Program-made: the position numbers and the translations under genes
Notes under the pieces: generated by a model
Seen by the model: the letters and a program-made list of their open reading frames with translations, nothing else
What the model was told of the DNA's origin: nothing
Database searches by the model: none
Assembly (NCBI RefSeq): GCF_000016905.1
Contig: NC_009616.1
Coordinates: 806,001 to 870,000 of the forward strand
DNA from: Thermosipho melanesiensis BI429
Lineage (GTDB): Bacteria; Thermotogota; Thermotogae; Thermotogales; Fervidobacteriaceae
DNA: 64,000 bases
Direction of reading: 5' to 3'
In this document: piece by piece, positions 26,698 through 37,800 of the stretch
Position numbering within the stretch: position 1 is the first letter of the stretch
Layout: every line of letters starts with the position of its first letter

Positions 26698-28165
26698 GTG
26701 AAGTTACAGACTAGATTTTTTAGAACGTTTTTGATATATAATTTGGTTGTGGTTGTTTCTTTAAGTATTTTTTTCATTATAATGTTGATTAATAATACAA
26801 ATTCAGGAGAAAAAGAAAATTTAAATCTTTTGACGAAAAGGTTTACAGGATGTACTGTTCTTAGATTTTTTGAGAATTTTGATGACTTGATTATGCCGCT
26901 TTTAGAAACTAATGATGTGAGTTTGTTATTTATAGGTAATAACTTATTTCAGAATTTTGTGTATGAAGAAGTTAGGAATGAAATAAAGAAAATAAAAAGT
27001 AAATTTGATTTTTTAGAATCTATTGCTTTAAAGAAAGGTGATAAAGTTTTTTATTTTGAAAAAAAGTTTAATTTAGAAGAAATGTTTGTATCTGGGAAGA
27101 ATAGCTTGAAAATGATTTATAAAATAAAAAGTAAAAATGTAGAGTTGTTTGCACAGATTAATTTTGTAAAGATATTTGAGGAGTTTTTAGAAAATGAAGG
27201 AGCAAAGAATGTGGGATTTTTGAATAAATTACAATGATAAATTTTATTTGTATAATAGTGGAAGGCTTGTGGAAAATCCAAATTTGGCGAATTTCATAAC
27301 ATCGGAAGAATATAAAATCTTTGATTTTTCATTTTTTACTGTTGTTCCAAAAAGTTTATTTTTAAAACCACTATATACTATCATCTTTTTTACAGTTTTT
27401 TTGTTGATGATATTTATTGTGATTTCGTATTTTGTATCTAGGTATATAACAAATAGAATTACAGTTTCACTAAGAAAGTTAAGTGAAAATATGAAAAAAT
27501 TCGAAAAAAAGGAGTTTAAAAATATTAATGTGGATGGTTTTGAGGATGAGATAAAAACGTTTCTTAAAGTGTACAATGATGTTGCAAATGAACTTGAAAG
27601 GTATGTAGAAAACACAGAACTTATTATAAAAAATAAAACGAGGGAAATAGAGATAAAGAACGAAAAATTACGCGAACTTTCAATTAAAGATGAACTTACC
27701 GGATTGTACAACAGAAGGTTTTTTAATGAAAGTTTTCCAAAGGACTGTAGTTTAGCTTTCAGGGAAAAAATGTATGTAAATTTTGCCATTATCGATTTGG
27801 ATGATTTTAAGGTTATAAATGATACTTATGGGCATCAAGCAGGTGATGAATGTTTAAGAGTTTTTTCAAAGATGTTTAAAGAAAGTTTCCATAGAGAATC
27901 AGACAAATATTTTAGGTATGGAGGAGAAGAGTTTGTAGTTTATTATATATCAAAAGAAAAGACAAATTTTTTTGAAAAATTAGAAAAATTCAGAAAAGAA
28001 GTGGAAAGACATATTTTAGAGTATAATGGAGAAAAAATTACTTTTACAATTAGTATAGGGGTAGTGGAAGAAAAACAAGAGACTTCCAGGTATCAAGACA
28101 TAATTTCTAAGGCAGACAAAAATTTATATATAGCCAAAAATAAAGGAAAAAATATAGTAGTATAA
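26698..28165 (+). pseudogene. Membrane diguanylate cyclase (sensor-HAMP-GGDEF), frameshifted
   Basis: GTG 26698 sits 7 bp after GGAGG. The first frame encodes a transmembrane helix (FLIYNLVVVVSLSIFFIIML) and an extracytoplasmic sensor and stops at 27237. The second frame picks up with INYNDKFYLYNSGRLVENP, a second transmembrane helix (TIIFFTVFLLMIFIVISYF), a HAMP-like helix and a GGDEF domain (DELTGLYNRRF, IIDLDDFKVINDTYGH, RYGGEEF with the RESD inhibition site). One indel near 27222-27230 restores a single protein of about 488 residues. The catalytic part is complete, but the shift falls in the sensor, so a full-length protein is not made. The upstream binding-protein gene is broken too. Confidence 0.75.
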
Positions 28166-28166
28166 T

Positions 28167-28195
28167 CCCCCATTCTCAAAAGAATGGGGGAAGTT
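28167..28195. terminator. Bidirectional terminator
   Basis: CCCCCATTCT (28167-28176) and AGAATGGGGG (28181-28190) form a perfect 10-bp stem with a CAAA loop, between the convergent GGDEF and iorB genes. T-rich sequence is modest on both sides. Confidence 0.7.
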
Positions 28196-28196
28196 C

Positions 28197-28802
28197 TTAT
28201 ATCATGCCTTTCGCCTTTTCCAGACCTAGATCGAATGCTTTCATATTTAATTCAATGGCTTTTGGAGGAACACTTACCTTTATTACTTCTTTAATTGTTT
28301 CTGGTGAAATAGGGAATCCCGGTGTTTGGGTAAGTGCACCAATAAGAACTACATTTGTTGTGATAATATTTCCCGCTTCTTTAGCCAATTCTTCTGCTTG
28401 AAAGCTTATAAATTTCGATTTAAATTTTTTTTCTATAATATTTTTAATTTCTTCGGGTTCAGGATAAGTAGCAAGTCCCATGGAAACTTGAACAGGTTGT
28501 ATAGGTCTTGAGTTTGTAAAGACAAGTCCCCCTTCTTTAAGATAATTAATGTATCTAAGTGCTTCAACAGGTTCGAAAGAAAGTATTACATCTGCTTTAC
28601 CTTCGGGAACCATTGCGCCGTATACATTTTCACCAAAGCGCACGTAAGATATGACACTACCAAATCTTTGGCTCATACCGTGAACTTCGCCAACTCTTAC
28701 TTTATATCCTTCTTTTAGAGCGGCCCAACCTAAAAGATTTGCGGCTGTTAATATTCCTTGACCTCCCACGCCGGTAATAATTATATTATATTCTTTAACC
28801 AT
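28197..28802 (-). CDS. iorB: Indolepyruvate ferredoxin oxidoreductase, beta subunit
   Basis: This 201-residue protein begins with [23 protein letters not shown], the gamma/POR-type domain seen in 2-oxoacid:ferredoxin oxidoreductases, and continues with [20 protein letters not shown], diagnostic of IorB. With IorA it oxidises aryl pyruvates from aromatic amino acids to aryl-acetyl-CoA and reduces ferredoxin. The ATG overlaps the iorA stop by 1 bp, and the two are co-transcribed. Confidence 0.93.
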   Translation of the reverse strand: MVKEYNIIITGVGGQGILTAANLLGWAALKEGYKVRVGEVHGMSQRFGSVISYVRFGENVYGAMVPEGKADVILSFEPVEALRYINYLKEGGLVFTNSRPIQPVQVSMGLATYPEPEEIKNIIEKKFKSKFISFQAEELAKEAGNIITTNVVLIGALTQTPGFPISPETIKEVIKVSVPPKAIELNMKAFDLGLEKAKGMI

Positions 28803-30730
28803 TATTTCGCCTCCCTTACAAGTTCAAAGGCTCCAAATGGGCATATTTGGGCACAACTTCCACAACCCCAACACATGGTTGGATCAATTTTCGCTTTTTT
28901 ATTTTCACTATCCCAGAAAATTGCAGGACAACCAAATGTTGTTATACAAACCTTACACCCTGTACATTTTTCTGGATTTACCCTAAACGTTGGTAATTTT
29001 TGCTTTTTCTTTTTTGCCTGCCCAACTCTATGTAACGCACAAACTTGTCTTGAGATAACAACACTTACACCTTCTACTTCAAGTGCTTTTTTAATAACTT
29101 CTGTTGTTTTCTTTATGTTGTATGGATTTACCACTTCAACAAAATCTGCACCCATTGCTTTGACTACATCTTCAATTGGGATTCTTTTACCTAGGCCGTG
29201 TGGTGTATCGCCAGTACCTGGATTTGGTTGGTCTCCCGTCATAGCAGTTATTTCATTGTCTACCACAACTACTAGTATGTTAGATCTATTGTATATTGCG
29301 TTTGCAATAGCAGGAAGTCCTGTATGATAAAATGTTGAATCTCCAATAGTTGCAACTACAACTTCTTTTTTATTGTATATATCTTCGTTTGTGGCACCAT
29401 TTAACGATACGCTCAAACCATGTGCAATGCCAATTGAACCCCCCATTGCAACTGTTGTATCAACAGCGTTTAAAGGAGGTAAAACGCCCAAAGTATAACA
29501 ACCTATATCACTTGGATATATTGCCTTTTTTCCCGTTGCTTTGTTTATGGCAAAGAACGAGTTTCTATGTGGACACGCTGGACATAGTGAAGGTGGTCTT
29601 GGAGGAAGAATACTACTTATTTCTTTATATTTGCTTTCTAATTCCTCAAAGTCAATAGGTGTGTCTATATTCAAGAATCTTGAAATAGCTTTGACTGCAC
29701 GTTTGGTATCCATTTCGTATATTCTGGGGACAATATTTTTTCCGTAAATTGGCAAATTAAAACCTTTGTCGTATACCCATAACTTTATCTGTTCTTCCAC
29801 CACAGGTTCAAGTTCTTCAACAATTAAAACTTTTTCCAGTCCTTTTAAGAATCTTTCCACAAGACCAAATGGTACGGGATATGGTGTGGCAAGTTTTAAT
29901 ACTTTTACATCTTTAAGACCTAACCATGATATAGCTTCTTTAACGTATGCATATGCCAATCCCGATGCGATTATTCCCACTTTTCCTTCTCCTTCTATTT
30001 TATTGAATGGACAATTGTTGAATTCTTCCCTTATTTTTTCTATATTTTCCAATATTTTTGGATGGAAAGTCTTTGAATGAGCTGGTATATCAACAAATCT
30101 TTTTGGATCTTTTTGGAATTTTCCCACACGTCTCTTTTTGTTAACTATTTCATCAGGAAGTTTCCCTAATACTACGTCTCCTCTCATGTGGGAAGATCTG
30201 GTTGTAGTTCTAAGAATAACCATATGTTTGAATTTTTCGCTTATTTCAAACCCATATTTTGTGAGATCTTTTGCTTCTTGGACACTGCATGGTTCAAGTA
30301 CGGGAACATTGGCAAATTTTCCAAATACCCTTGTATCCTGTTCGTTTTGTGATGACCACATACTTGGATCATCTGCAACCATCACAATAAAACCACCTTC
30401 AACACCCATACCTACGGCACTCATAAAAGAATCAGCCGCAACGTTTAAACCAACATGTTTCATTGCAGTCATTGAGCGAAGACCACTCCACGCAGCGGAA
30501 AGAGCCGTTTCAAAAGCAACTTTTTCATTTGTCGAGTATTCCATATATACACCTACATCTTTTGCAACAGATGCCATTGTATCTGTTAACTCAGAGCTTG
30601 GTGTACCAGGATATGCTGCAAAAAGGGCGATCCCCGCTTCAAGAGCTCCTCGTGCAATTGCATGGTTACCTAAAAGAAGAATTTTTTCTCCAGGTTTGTT
30701 TAATAAAACCATGTCGGTAACTTTTGCCAT
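28802..30730 (-). CDS. iorA: Indolepyruvate ferredoxin oxidoreductase, alpha subunit
   Basis: The protein has about 642 residues. The N-terminal half has the pyruvate-oxidoreductase fold ([31 protein letters not shown], read from residue 18). The second half is the thiamine-diphosphate domain ([20 protein letters not shown], with GDS-x-NN-like motif and TGDQPNPG). The C-terminus has two [4Fe-4S] sets: CTGCKVC-x5-CP and [17 protein letters not shown] 30730 is preferred because AAGGGGTGAG lies just upstream; an in-frame ATG at 30757 lacks an SD. The enzyme uses aromatic 2-oxoacids in peptide fermentation. Confidence 0.95.
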   Translation of the reverse strand: MAKVTDMVLLNKPGEKILLLGNHAIARGALEAGIALFAAYPGTPSSELTDTMASVAKDVGVYMEYSTNEKVAFETALSAAWSGLRSMTAMKHVGLNVAADSFMSAVGMGVEGGFIVMVADDPSMWSSQNEQDTRVFGKFANVPVLEPCSVQEAKDLTKYGFEISEKFKHMVILRTTTRSSHMRGDVVLGKLPDEIVNKKRRVGKFQKDPKRFVDIPAHSKTFHPKILENIEKIREEFNNCPFNKIEGEGKVGIIASGLAYAYVKEAISWLGLKDVKVLKLATPYPVPFGLVERFLKGLEKVLIVEELEPVVEEQIKLWVYDKGFNLPIYGKNIVPRIYEMDTKRAVKAISRFLNIDTPIDFEELESKYKEISSILPPRPPSLCPACPHRNSFFAINKATGKKAIYPSDIGCYTLGVLPPLNAVDTTVAMGGSIGIAHGLSVSLNGATNEDIYNKKEVVVATIGDSTFYHTGLPAIANAIYNRSNILVVVVDNEITAMTGDQPNPGTGDTPHGLGKRIPIEDVVKAMGADFVEVVNPYNIKKTTEVIKKALEVEGVSVVISRQVCALHRVGQAKKKKQKLPTFRVNPEKCTGCKVCITTFGCPAIFWDSENKKAKIDPTMCWGCGSCAQICPFGAFELVREAK

Positions 30731-30803
30731 TTTCTCACCCCTTCTTAGTTTCTTCAATTAAATTTTCATACATAAATCTTAGTTTTGCAAGTTTCCTGTA
30801 AAA

Positions 30804-30832
30804 ATAATATAGCCCATTTTAAGGGATCACAA
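30804..30832 (-). promoter_or_regulatory. Promoter of iorAB
   Basis: Read on the minus strand, TTGTGA (30827-30832) and TATTAT (30804-30809) are 17 bp apart, about 75 bp upstream of the iorA start. Confidence 0.5.
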
Positions 30833-30967
30833 ATGGAATATTTGAATTTTTGATTTTTTTCACAATTGTTAAAGTGTTATCGAAAACTGAAAAGAAGTTA
30901 ACATATAATTTTAACAAGAAAATCAAATTATTGGGAGTATAATAGAATTTGGTGAGGAGGTGGACTT

Positions 30968-32242
30968 GTGGATAAGGTATTTGCCATAGTTGTCGTTGCT
31001 ATTGCATATGGATATATTATTTTTGGAAAAAAGTACAAGGCTCCTATTGTTTTTGGACTTGCTATTTTAGTTGCTGCATTTAGACTTGTAGAAGGTCTTG
31101 AACCTAGTGATATAAGCAAAGTTGTTGATTTTAACACTTTGGGTCTTCTTGCAGGGATGACTGTTATTGTTGAATTTTTGAAAAAGACAGGATTTTTTCA
31201 ATTTTTGGCAATTAGAATTGTAAAGATAGGCGGGAAACGCTTTTTCTTAACAATAGCAGGTTTGATGGTTTTAGTGGCTATTTCGTCTGCTTTTTTAGAT
31301 AATCTTGTTACTATAATCCTTATTGCCCCTATGATTTTTCTTATTACAGATTCTTTAGGTTTAAATCCTATTCCATTTTTGATGTTAACAATTTTTATAG
31401 ATAACATAGGTGGTATGTCAACGTTAATTGGAAGTCCCTTGAACCTTGTTCTTGGTTCTGTAAGTGGTTTGGGGTTTAATGACTTTTTAAAAAATATGTG
31501 GTTAATTACGATAATATCATTTATTATAACCTTGTTTCTTTTTAAGAAATATACGATTGTTAATAAAGATGTAGAGGAAAAATTGGAAAAGCTCTCAGAG
31601 ATAGATGAAAGTAGAGCAATAACAAATAAAAAATCTTTAAAATTCACACTAGCAGTGTTTTTTGTCGTATTATCTTTGTTTGGATTACATCAAGTAATTG
31701 AAGTAGATTTGTCTTTTGTTGCTCTTTTGGGGGCGATAGTTGTAATGTTGTTTCATAAAAAAGAGTTTAATGATATAAGTAGTGAGATAGATTGGGATAC
31801 TCTATTCTTTTATGCAGGGTTATATATTTTATCTTATGCGTTAGAAGAAGTGGGAATTACTAGCCTTTTGGCAAATCTATTTTTACCACTTTCAGGCCGT
31901 TTGTTTTTCTCTATATTAGCTATTTTTGCATTTACTTCTTTTTCTATTCCATGGCTTAGTGCAGTTCCAGGTACTTTAATTATTGCTCCGGTAATAAAGA
32001 TTTTGGTAAATGCCGGCTTTTCCAGTACTTTTTGGTGGGTATATGCGGTAAGTGCAAACCTTGCAACTAATTTAACGCCACTTGGTGCGGTACAGAATAT
32101 AGTTGGAGTAAACTTACTTTCCAAGCAAATTGGTAGGAATTTTAGTTTTGGAGAATACATGAAATGGGCTTTTAAACCATTTCTTGCAACAAGTTTGGCG
32201 GGTTTTGTTTTTGTGATTGCAAAACTTTATTTTGGAGGTTAG
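30968..32242 (+). CDS. ArsB/NhaD-superfamily ion permease
   Basis: This 424-residue protein has about eleven hydrophobic helices in two repeats. The signatures SAFLDNLVTIILIAPMIF and FIDNIGGMSTLIGSPLNLVLGS in the first half, and a related GAVQNIVGVNLL in the second, match the ion transporter superfamily that includes ArsB, NhaD, CitM and SLC13 transporters. The substrate cannot be decided; sodium/proton exchange or anion transport are both possible. GTG 30968 follows GGTGAGGAGGTG, and TATAAT lies at 30938-30943. It precedes yqeH by 2 bp. Confidence 0.8.
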   Translation: MDKVFAIVVVAIAYGYIIFGKKYKAPIVFGLAILVAAFRLVEGLEPSDISKVVDFNTLGLLAGMTVIVEFLKKTGFFQFLAIRIVKIGGKRFFLTIAGLMVLVAISSAFLDNLVTIILIAPMIFLITDSLGLNPIPFLMLTIFIDNIGGMSTLIGSPLNLVLGSVSGLGFNDFLKNMWLITIISFIITLFLFKKYTIVNKDVEEKLEKLSEIDESRAITNKKSLKFTLAVFFVVLSLFGLHQVIEVDLSFVALLGAIVVMLFHKKEFNDISSEIDWDTLFFYAGLYILSYALEEVGITSLLANLFLPLSGRLFFSILAIFAFTSFSIPWLSAVPGTLIIAPVIKILVNAGFSSTFWWVYAVSANLATNLTPLGAVQNIVGVNLLSKQIGRNFSFGEYMKWAFKPFLATSLAGFVFVIAKLYFGG

Positions 32243-32244
32243 GT

Positions 32245-33318
32245 ATGAAGTGTAAAGGTTGTGGTGTCGAATTACAGACTGTTGATCCAAAAAAACCCGG
32301 ATATGTGCCTGAGCATATACTTTTGGAGGAAGAAGAGCCTCTTTGTCAAAGATGTTATAGGATAATCCATTATGGAAAATTAACAGTTCCGGTAGAAGAA
32401 GAAATTTTTTTAGATAAGTTGAATAAGGTATTAAAAGATTTTAATAAGGTAATATACGTTGTTGATATAACAGATTTTGAAGGAACATTTAGAAAAGAAA
32501 TAATGGAAAAACTGAAAAATAAAGAAGTGTATTTTGCTGTTACAAAATTTGATTTGCTTCCTAGTTTTCTTTCCTCAATAGAAGCGCAAGAATGGTTAAA
32601 GAAACGGTTAGGTGTTTCATCTGAGTATATTTTTCTGCTGAGTAGTGTAAATAAATTTGGATTGAGAAAAATTGAAAAGTTTTTGAAAAATTTAAAAGAA
32701 GATATTCTTATTTTGGGGGTCACCAACGTTGGTAAATCATCTCTTATATCACATTTTACAGATGCTAACCCCACTATCTCACCTTTTCCAGGAACAACAT
32801 TAGGTATTATGAAAAGAAGGATTTTTGGAATAAACCTTTATGATACCCCAGGAATTTTAACGCATGATAGGATAATAGACTTGCTTTCCCCAGATTGTCA
32901 GGCAAAGATTTTAAATACAAAAAGACTCACTAGAAAGACATTTAAAATAGATAGTACACGGGCAGTTTTGGTAAGTGCGTATTGTAAAATTGAGGTAGAA
33001 TACGATATGGGCAAAAAACCCATTTTTCAGATATTTACTCCGGAAAAGGTAACATTTCATGAAACAAAAAAGGAAAGGGCAGATGAATTGATGAGAAATA
33101 GAGCGGGAGATCTCTTAGTTCCTCCGTGTAAAAAAGAAAAATTGGATTTTGAATTTGTTACCCATGAAATTGAAGTAGATGAGGAAAAGGAAGTGGCAAT
33201 TACGGGATTGGGATTTTTAAATGTAAAAAGGGGACCGTTCTTACTTAAAATTACCGTTCCGAAAGGGATAAGGATAATAAAAAGAAATAGATTATTAAAA
33301 CCAAGAAGAGGAGGTTAA
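32245..33318 (+). CDS. yqeH: YqeH, circularly permuted ribosome-biogenesis GTPase
   Basis: This 357-residue protein has an N-terminal zinc-binding domain (CKGCGVELQ and LCQRCYRIIHYGK). The permuted G domain has motif order G4 (TKFDLLP), G5 (SSVNKFG), G1 (LGVTNVGKSSLI), G2 (PGTTLG) and G3 (DTPGI). This order defines YqeH, needed for 30S subunit assembly. The C-terminal part fits the YqeH/TRAP-like extension. It sits between a permease and pduL without a known functional tie. Confidence 0.93.
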   Translation: MKCKGCGVELQTVDPKKPGYVPEHILLEEEEPLCQRCYRIIHYGKLTVPVEEEIFLDKLNKVLKDFNKVIYVVDITDFEGTFRKEIMEKLKNKEVYFAVTKFDLLPSFLSSIEAQEWLKKRLGVSSEYIFLLSSVNKFGLRKIEKFLKNLKEDILILGVTNVGKSSLISHFTDANPTISPFPGTTLGIMKRRIFGINLYDTPGILTHDRIIDLLSPDCQAKILNTKRLTRKTFKIDSTRAVLVSAYCKIEVEYDMGKKPIFQIFTPEKVTFHETKKERADELMRNRAGDLLVPPCKKEKLDFEFVTHEIEVDEEKEVAITGLGFLNVKRGPFLLKITVPKGIRIIKRNRLLKPRRGG

Positions 33319-33321
33319 AGG

Positions 33322-33909
33322 ATGAAGTTAAAACAGCCTGGAATTGTAGCTGGTGTAAGTAACAGACACGTACATTTGTCAAGGGAAGATGTTGAAGTAC
33401 TTTTTGGAAAAGGCTATACTTTAACACCGATAAAAGATTTAGGACAACCAGGACAATTTGCTTGTCAAGAAACAGTTATCATCGTTGGTCCAAAAGGTGC
33501 TATTGAAAAAGTAAGGGTACTTGGTCCTGAAAGAAAGGAAACACAAGTGGAAATCTCCCTTACAGATGCCTTTAAACTTGGTGTAAAACCTCCAGTAAGG
33601 GATTCTGGAGATTTGGATAACACTCCGGGAATAGTTATCGTTGGTCCTAAAGGAAGTGTTATAAAAGACAGAGGTGTAATTATTGCAAAAAGGCATATAC
33701 ATATGCACACAAGTAATGCCGAAAAATATGGTGTAAAAGATAAACAAATAGTAAAGGTATTGGTTGAAAAAGAGGGGAGAAGATTGATATTTGACGATGT
33801 TCTCATAAGGGTTAGTGAAAAATATGCGCTTGAATTTCACGTGGATACAGATGAGGCAAACGCAGCGCTTTTAAAAACAGGAGATTTGGTATATATAATA
33901 GAAGAATAA
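33322..33909 (+). CDS. PduL-like phosphate propanoyl/acetyltransferase
   Basis: This 195-residue protein has the PduL signatures: VSNRHVHLSREDVEVLFG at the N-terminus and IIAKRHIHMHTSNAEKYGVKD in the second half, both supplying zinc-binding histidines. PduL converts acyl-CoA and phosphate to acyl phosphate. In organisms without Pta it feeds acetate kinase and gives ATP. No microcompartment gene is nearby and no encapsulation peptide is visible, so a housekeeping phosphotransacetylase role is likely. A strong terminator follows. Confidence 0.9.
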   Translation: MKLKQPGIVAGVSNRHVHLSREDVEVLFGKGYTLTPIKDLGQPGQFACQETVIIVGPKGAIEKVRVLGPERKETQVEISLTDAFKLGVKPPVRDSGDLDNTPGIVIVGPKGSVIKDRGVIIAKRHIHMHTSNAEKYGVKDKQIVKVLVEKEGRRLIFDDVLIRVSEKYALEFHVDTDEANAALLKTGDLVYIIEE

Positions 33910-33927
33910 GATTCTTAAAATGTAAAG

Positions 33928-33957
33928 TCCCGCTTCTAATTTTGAAGCGGGATTTTT
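33928..33957 (+). terminator. Terminator after pduL
   Basis: TCCCGCTTC (33928-33936) and GAAGCGGGA (33944-33952) form a 9-bp stem with a 7-nt loop, followed by TTTTT. Confidence 0.85.
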
Positions 33958-33997
33958 GTAATTATTATAAAATTATAGTTAACAATATAATTTAAAG

Positions 33998-34214
33998 AGA
34001 TGGAAATCAGAAAATCTTGATTCTAAAAGAGGAGAAAATATTTAAAAAATTAAATGAAGATGGAATAACAATTGTTATAGTTACACATGTTCCCGAATTT
34101 GAAAGCTTAGGCAATTATTATAATGTATATTTGAGGGATGGATTAATACAAGAGGAAGGTTTTTATGATTGTTGGGATGATAAAAGAAGCTTTAAGATTG
34201 TTACTTTGCGATAA
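33998..34214 (+). pseudogene. LolD/MacB-type ABC ATPase, C-terminal relic
   Basis: The stretch reads KKLNEDGITIVIVTHVPEF and then YLRDGLIQEE, the H-loop and end of an exporter-type ABC ATPase. Just upstream, in a different frame, AATCTTGATTCTAAAAGAGG encodes NLDSKRG of the D-loop. Walker A, the Q-loop and the signature motif are absent; the sequence before 33998 is the pduL terminator region. It is a deletion remnant and cannot bind ATP. Confidence 0.75.
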
Positions 34215-34832
34215 AACAAGGTCTTTTTTTATCTATGTTGGGTATAATAATAGAAGTTTTGACTGTTATCATAGTATTGTTTTTAGGTAATGGTGCAATT
34301 TGCTCGGTAAAAAGCGAAATAGAATCTATAGGTTCAAACATTTTTTACGTAGTTGTAAAAGGTTCTAGATATGCAACATTATCAATGTCTGATTTAAAGA
34401 GTTTAAAAATGAATTCACAATTTTTGACTAATATAAATCCAAGTTTTTCTATTGTCGGTAACTTTAAATATGAAGCAAATGAAATATCTGCTCAATATTT
34501 ATAGTTTTTATAAATATGTTCAATTTAAATAGAAAGGGTAGGATGATAAATGATATAGATAATAAGTGTATTTTAAAGGTAGCTGTAATAGGTAGTTCTA
34601 TTACAAAACAACTTTTTGGAGAAAAAACTCCAAAACAGCGGGAATAGTAGGTGTTTTTTTGAAGCTATATTGCCAAATTAATCGGGAAATGTATCAATAT
34701 AAATCCTTTTTTGATTTAAATCAAATAATATTATCGTTTATTGTTTCAGGTGCAATAGGTCTGTTTTTCGGTGTCTATCCAGCTGTGAAGGCTTCCAGAC
34801 TAAATCCAGTAGATGCCTTAAGATATGAATAA
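34165..34832 (+). pseudogene. MacB/FtsX-type ABC permease, collapsed relic
   Basis: ATG 34177 opens MIKEALRLLLCDKTRSFF, the standard MacB N-terminus. A frameshift in the T7 run near 34224-34231 leads into LGIIIEVLTVIIVLFLGNGA and IESIGSNIFYVVVKG. The frame stops at 34504. KVAVIGSSITKQLFGEKTP follows near 34576-34635, then IVSGAIGLFFGVYPAVKASRLNPVDALRYE ends at TAA 34830-34832. Intact MacB permeases have about 400 residues; this relic spans only about 220 codons, so much of the periplasmic domain and one or two helices are gone. With the ATPase relic it is a fossil exporter. Confidence 0.8.
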
Positions 34833-34837
34833 GAAAA

Positions 34838-34870
34838 AACCCGCTTTTAGGGATAACCTAAAAGCGGGTT
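34838..34870 (-). terminator. Terminator of the amylopullulanase gene
   Basis: AACCCGCTTTTAGG (34838-34851) pairs over 14 bp with CCTAAAAGCGGGTT (34857-34870), loop GATAA. On the minus strand it ends in a T6 run, so it serves the minus-strand gene. Confidence 0.85.
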
Positions 34871-34892
34871 AATAGTTTATCGAAAAGCTATT

Positions 34893-37800
34893 TTATTTAA
34901 TCTTAACAGGTTTTAATACTGCATAATTTGTTTTTGTAAACGAAGAAAGAATTTCTCTTTGATCTTTACCACTTTCCACTAAAATATCCAAAACATAAGG
35001 AGCCATATCATTGGAATCTTTTGGATATCCTCCCAAAGTCCATTGAGAAGGTTCTGGGGTAACAGGTCTAAAGTTATCTGGGCCATATCCATCTTGGCTT
35101 CCTACTAAGATATAAGCGTATATGCCTGTTTCAATATTAATGTATTTCTTCAACAGGATAACATTAATAACTTTTTTGCCTGGATTTGCTTCAACTCTTA
35201 CCGCATCTGATATTTCATTACCATCACTTGTTGCGAAAAATTGTCCATAAGATGGCCATCCTGCAACCTTTATAAAATAATCCCAAGAATGCTGTGGGTC
35301 AAATGCAACCCTTGCCCCTTCTTTATAGGTATCTGTTCTTCCTCCTTCCTTGGTATCGAGGTATATATTTATAAGTTGGTGAGAAAAACCTTTTGGTGCA
35401 CCCCAGGGGTTTGTCATTTCAGCAAACTTTATTTGGAATATAAACGATTTTTCATTTTCTAGAACAACTACTTTTATCATATCAAATAACCCTTTAAATG
35501 GTTTGAATGCTTGATCTTTTGGATAGACATAACTTCCAGGTCCATATTCATCTCCCAATGGATCTTCAAATATTTTAATTACATTTCCGGAAATCGCCGC
35601 CGGAATAATAACCTTTATTGGACCGTTATTAGGTCCAAAATCTTTATCTTGCCTGTTTTCTGACACAACTACTGCAAGATTAAAATCTTGACCAGATTTT
35701 ACATTTATCAGATCGTATGGTATTTCAATTTCAACGATATCATCAATAACTCCTGAAATATTTCCAGTTGTAAGTATCCATTTATCACTACCATTTGCCT
35801 TATAGAAACTTACTTTTGGTCTTTTGTTCCATGTTTTTAGGTTTACCACAAATCTATGAGATAGAGGAAAGCCCAAAAAAGTAATGTTTTCGTTTGAGTA
35901 ATAGGTTTTGGCGTTAAATGTTTTTGCCGTAGGGCTTTCAACGTAAACTTCTACTTTTATATCTTTTCCCAATAGACTTTTTGCACTGTTATTAAGTTCT
36001 ACACCTACATAGATACCAGAATCTCCACGTGCGACAAAAACGTTGTTGAGTAAATTACCATCCAAAGTATCTTCAAAAACAGCTATGTCATTTTCTTTTA
36101 TTCCATCAATTTTGTATTCAACCTTCTTAATTACGCCTTTGTCTGGATTTACAGGTCTTTTGTTTACTATATAAAGATAACTTGGTGGAACTTTCCCTGC
36201 TTTTTTGTACATTTCAATCAATAATTTTTTAAATTGCATATCGAAAAGGTATTCATTGTTACCTGCATCCTGGTCTGTTCCGTACCACCAGAACCAATCA
36301 CTACCCTCCGCTGCCATTAAAAGATGTTTGGAAATGTCATCCAGGCCTTTTTCCAGAAGAACTTTCCTTGCATCTTTCAACCTTTTCCATGCTTGATTTT
36401 CTTCGGTTTCACCTATCCAAGTATCCAATGAACCAGATACCCAAGAGCCTTTTGCAATTTTATCAAGAGTATTTTTTACACCAAATTTTTCAATGTATTC
36501 TGAGAGGGTTACAAGGTTTATCAAAGGATCTTCTGATAGTTTTTTGTAAAGTAGTTTTCTAAAATCATTTCCGTTATTTGGATAATGTTCCCATGCATTT
36601 TCGCCATCTAATGCTATGGTAATTACAAGGTTGCCGTCTTTGTTTAACTTTTGGTACTGATGTAGTGTTTCTATAAAATCTTTTACGGCACTTTCTGCAT
36701 GCATTTGAGAATATTTAAAGCCAATTCTATCTGATAGGTCTGTATCTCTGAAAAATACGACTACATCTCCTTTGGAAGTCTTTACCTTGTAAGGTCTTAA
36801 GAAATTTTCCACTTTTCCAATATCAATTCCAGATTTTTGTAAAATTTGTTTATCTGTTACAATCCACTTTATGTTATTTTCCGCTATGATTTCCAGTACT
36901 TCTTGAGATACAGCTTGTTCAGAAGGCCACATTCCAACAGGTCTTTTTCCAAAGATTTTTTCAAAATAGGATAAACCTTCCTTTATTTGTATAACTGCAT
37001 CATCTTTCCAACCCATGTCAACTAATATTGGTAATATGGGGTGGTAAAATGGAGTGGTAATTAGTTCTACTTTGTCATTATCCCAAAGCGTTTTGTATTT
37101 TTCAACAATTTCACTTAAAAGCTTTTTATGATAATCAAGTACGTATATTAAATCTTCTTTTGTGTAGTGTTTTTTGCTGGTCAAAGATTTTAATCTTTCA
37201 TCTTGATTTATATATTCAATATTTATCCAATAGAGATTCCAACAGACCTTTAAGTCTAGTAAATCTTGATCTGTGAATTCTTCTCCTGAAACCTTCTTTT
37301 CCATCAACTCTTTATACCTTTCATGTGCGTTGACAAATTGTGGATTAATATCAAAAAAGTGATTTATAAGAAATTGTTTTTCTTGTTTTGTGAGATTTTC
37401 GTTTAAAGATAATCTTTGGTATTCATCTAATTGCCCTTTCAGATAATCTTCTATTTGTAAAAGCAAACTTGGAACAAGATTAAAAGTGACTTTTCCTGTT
37501 TTTAGATATTTTACTAAATCTGCCATGTAAGGATAATCATTTACTCCATGAGTTCTAACCCATGGCATCATAAATTGTTCTTCTCCAGGAATTTTGTACA
37601 ATGGTTGATGATGATGCCAAATTATAGCTACATTCAAAGGTTTGGCTTTAGTGCTTTCTTCTTTTAAACCTATTGTTAGTTTTCCATTAACTTTGAATAC
37701 TTGGAAAAAGCCGTTTTTTCCGCCAAATCCATCATCTACAAATGCCAGAGCATTAGGATCGGTTACCCAATCTTTTCCATTAACGACAAATTTATATTGA

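Noticed and set aside
30928-32160. Long antisense frames opposite the ion permease and opposite iorA
   Set aside because: They follow the codon periodicity of the real gene on the other strand, lack SDs and give low-complexity hydrophobic or Ser-rich translations.
30968-32242. Calling the permease an arsenite pump because it resembles ArsB
   Set aside because: The superfamily also includes NhaD, citrate and sulfate transporters, no ars gene is adjacent, and no sequence feature here decides the substrate.
33322-33909. Bacterial microcompartment locus based on PduL
   Set aside because: No shell protein genes occur nearby and the PduL N-terminus has no encapsulation-peptide extension.
34017-34504. 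Two short open frames as separate small proteins
   Set aside because: They read as pieces of an ABC ATPase and a MacB permease in different frames with missing core motifs. They are parts of one relic.
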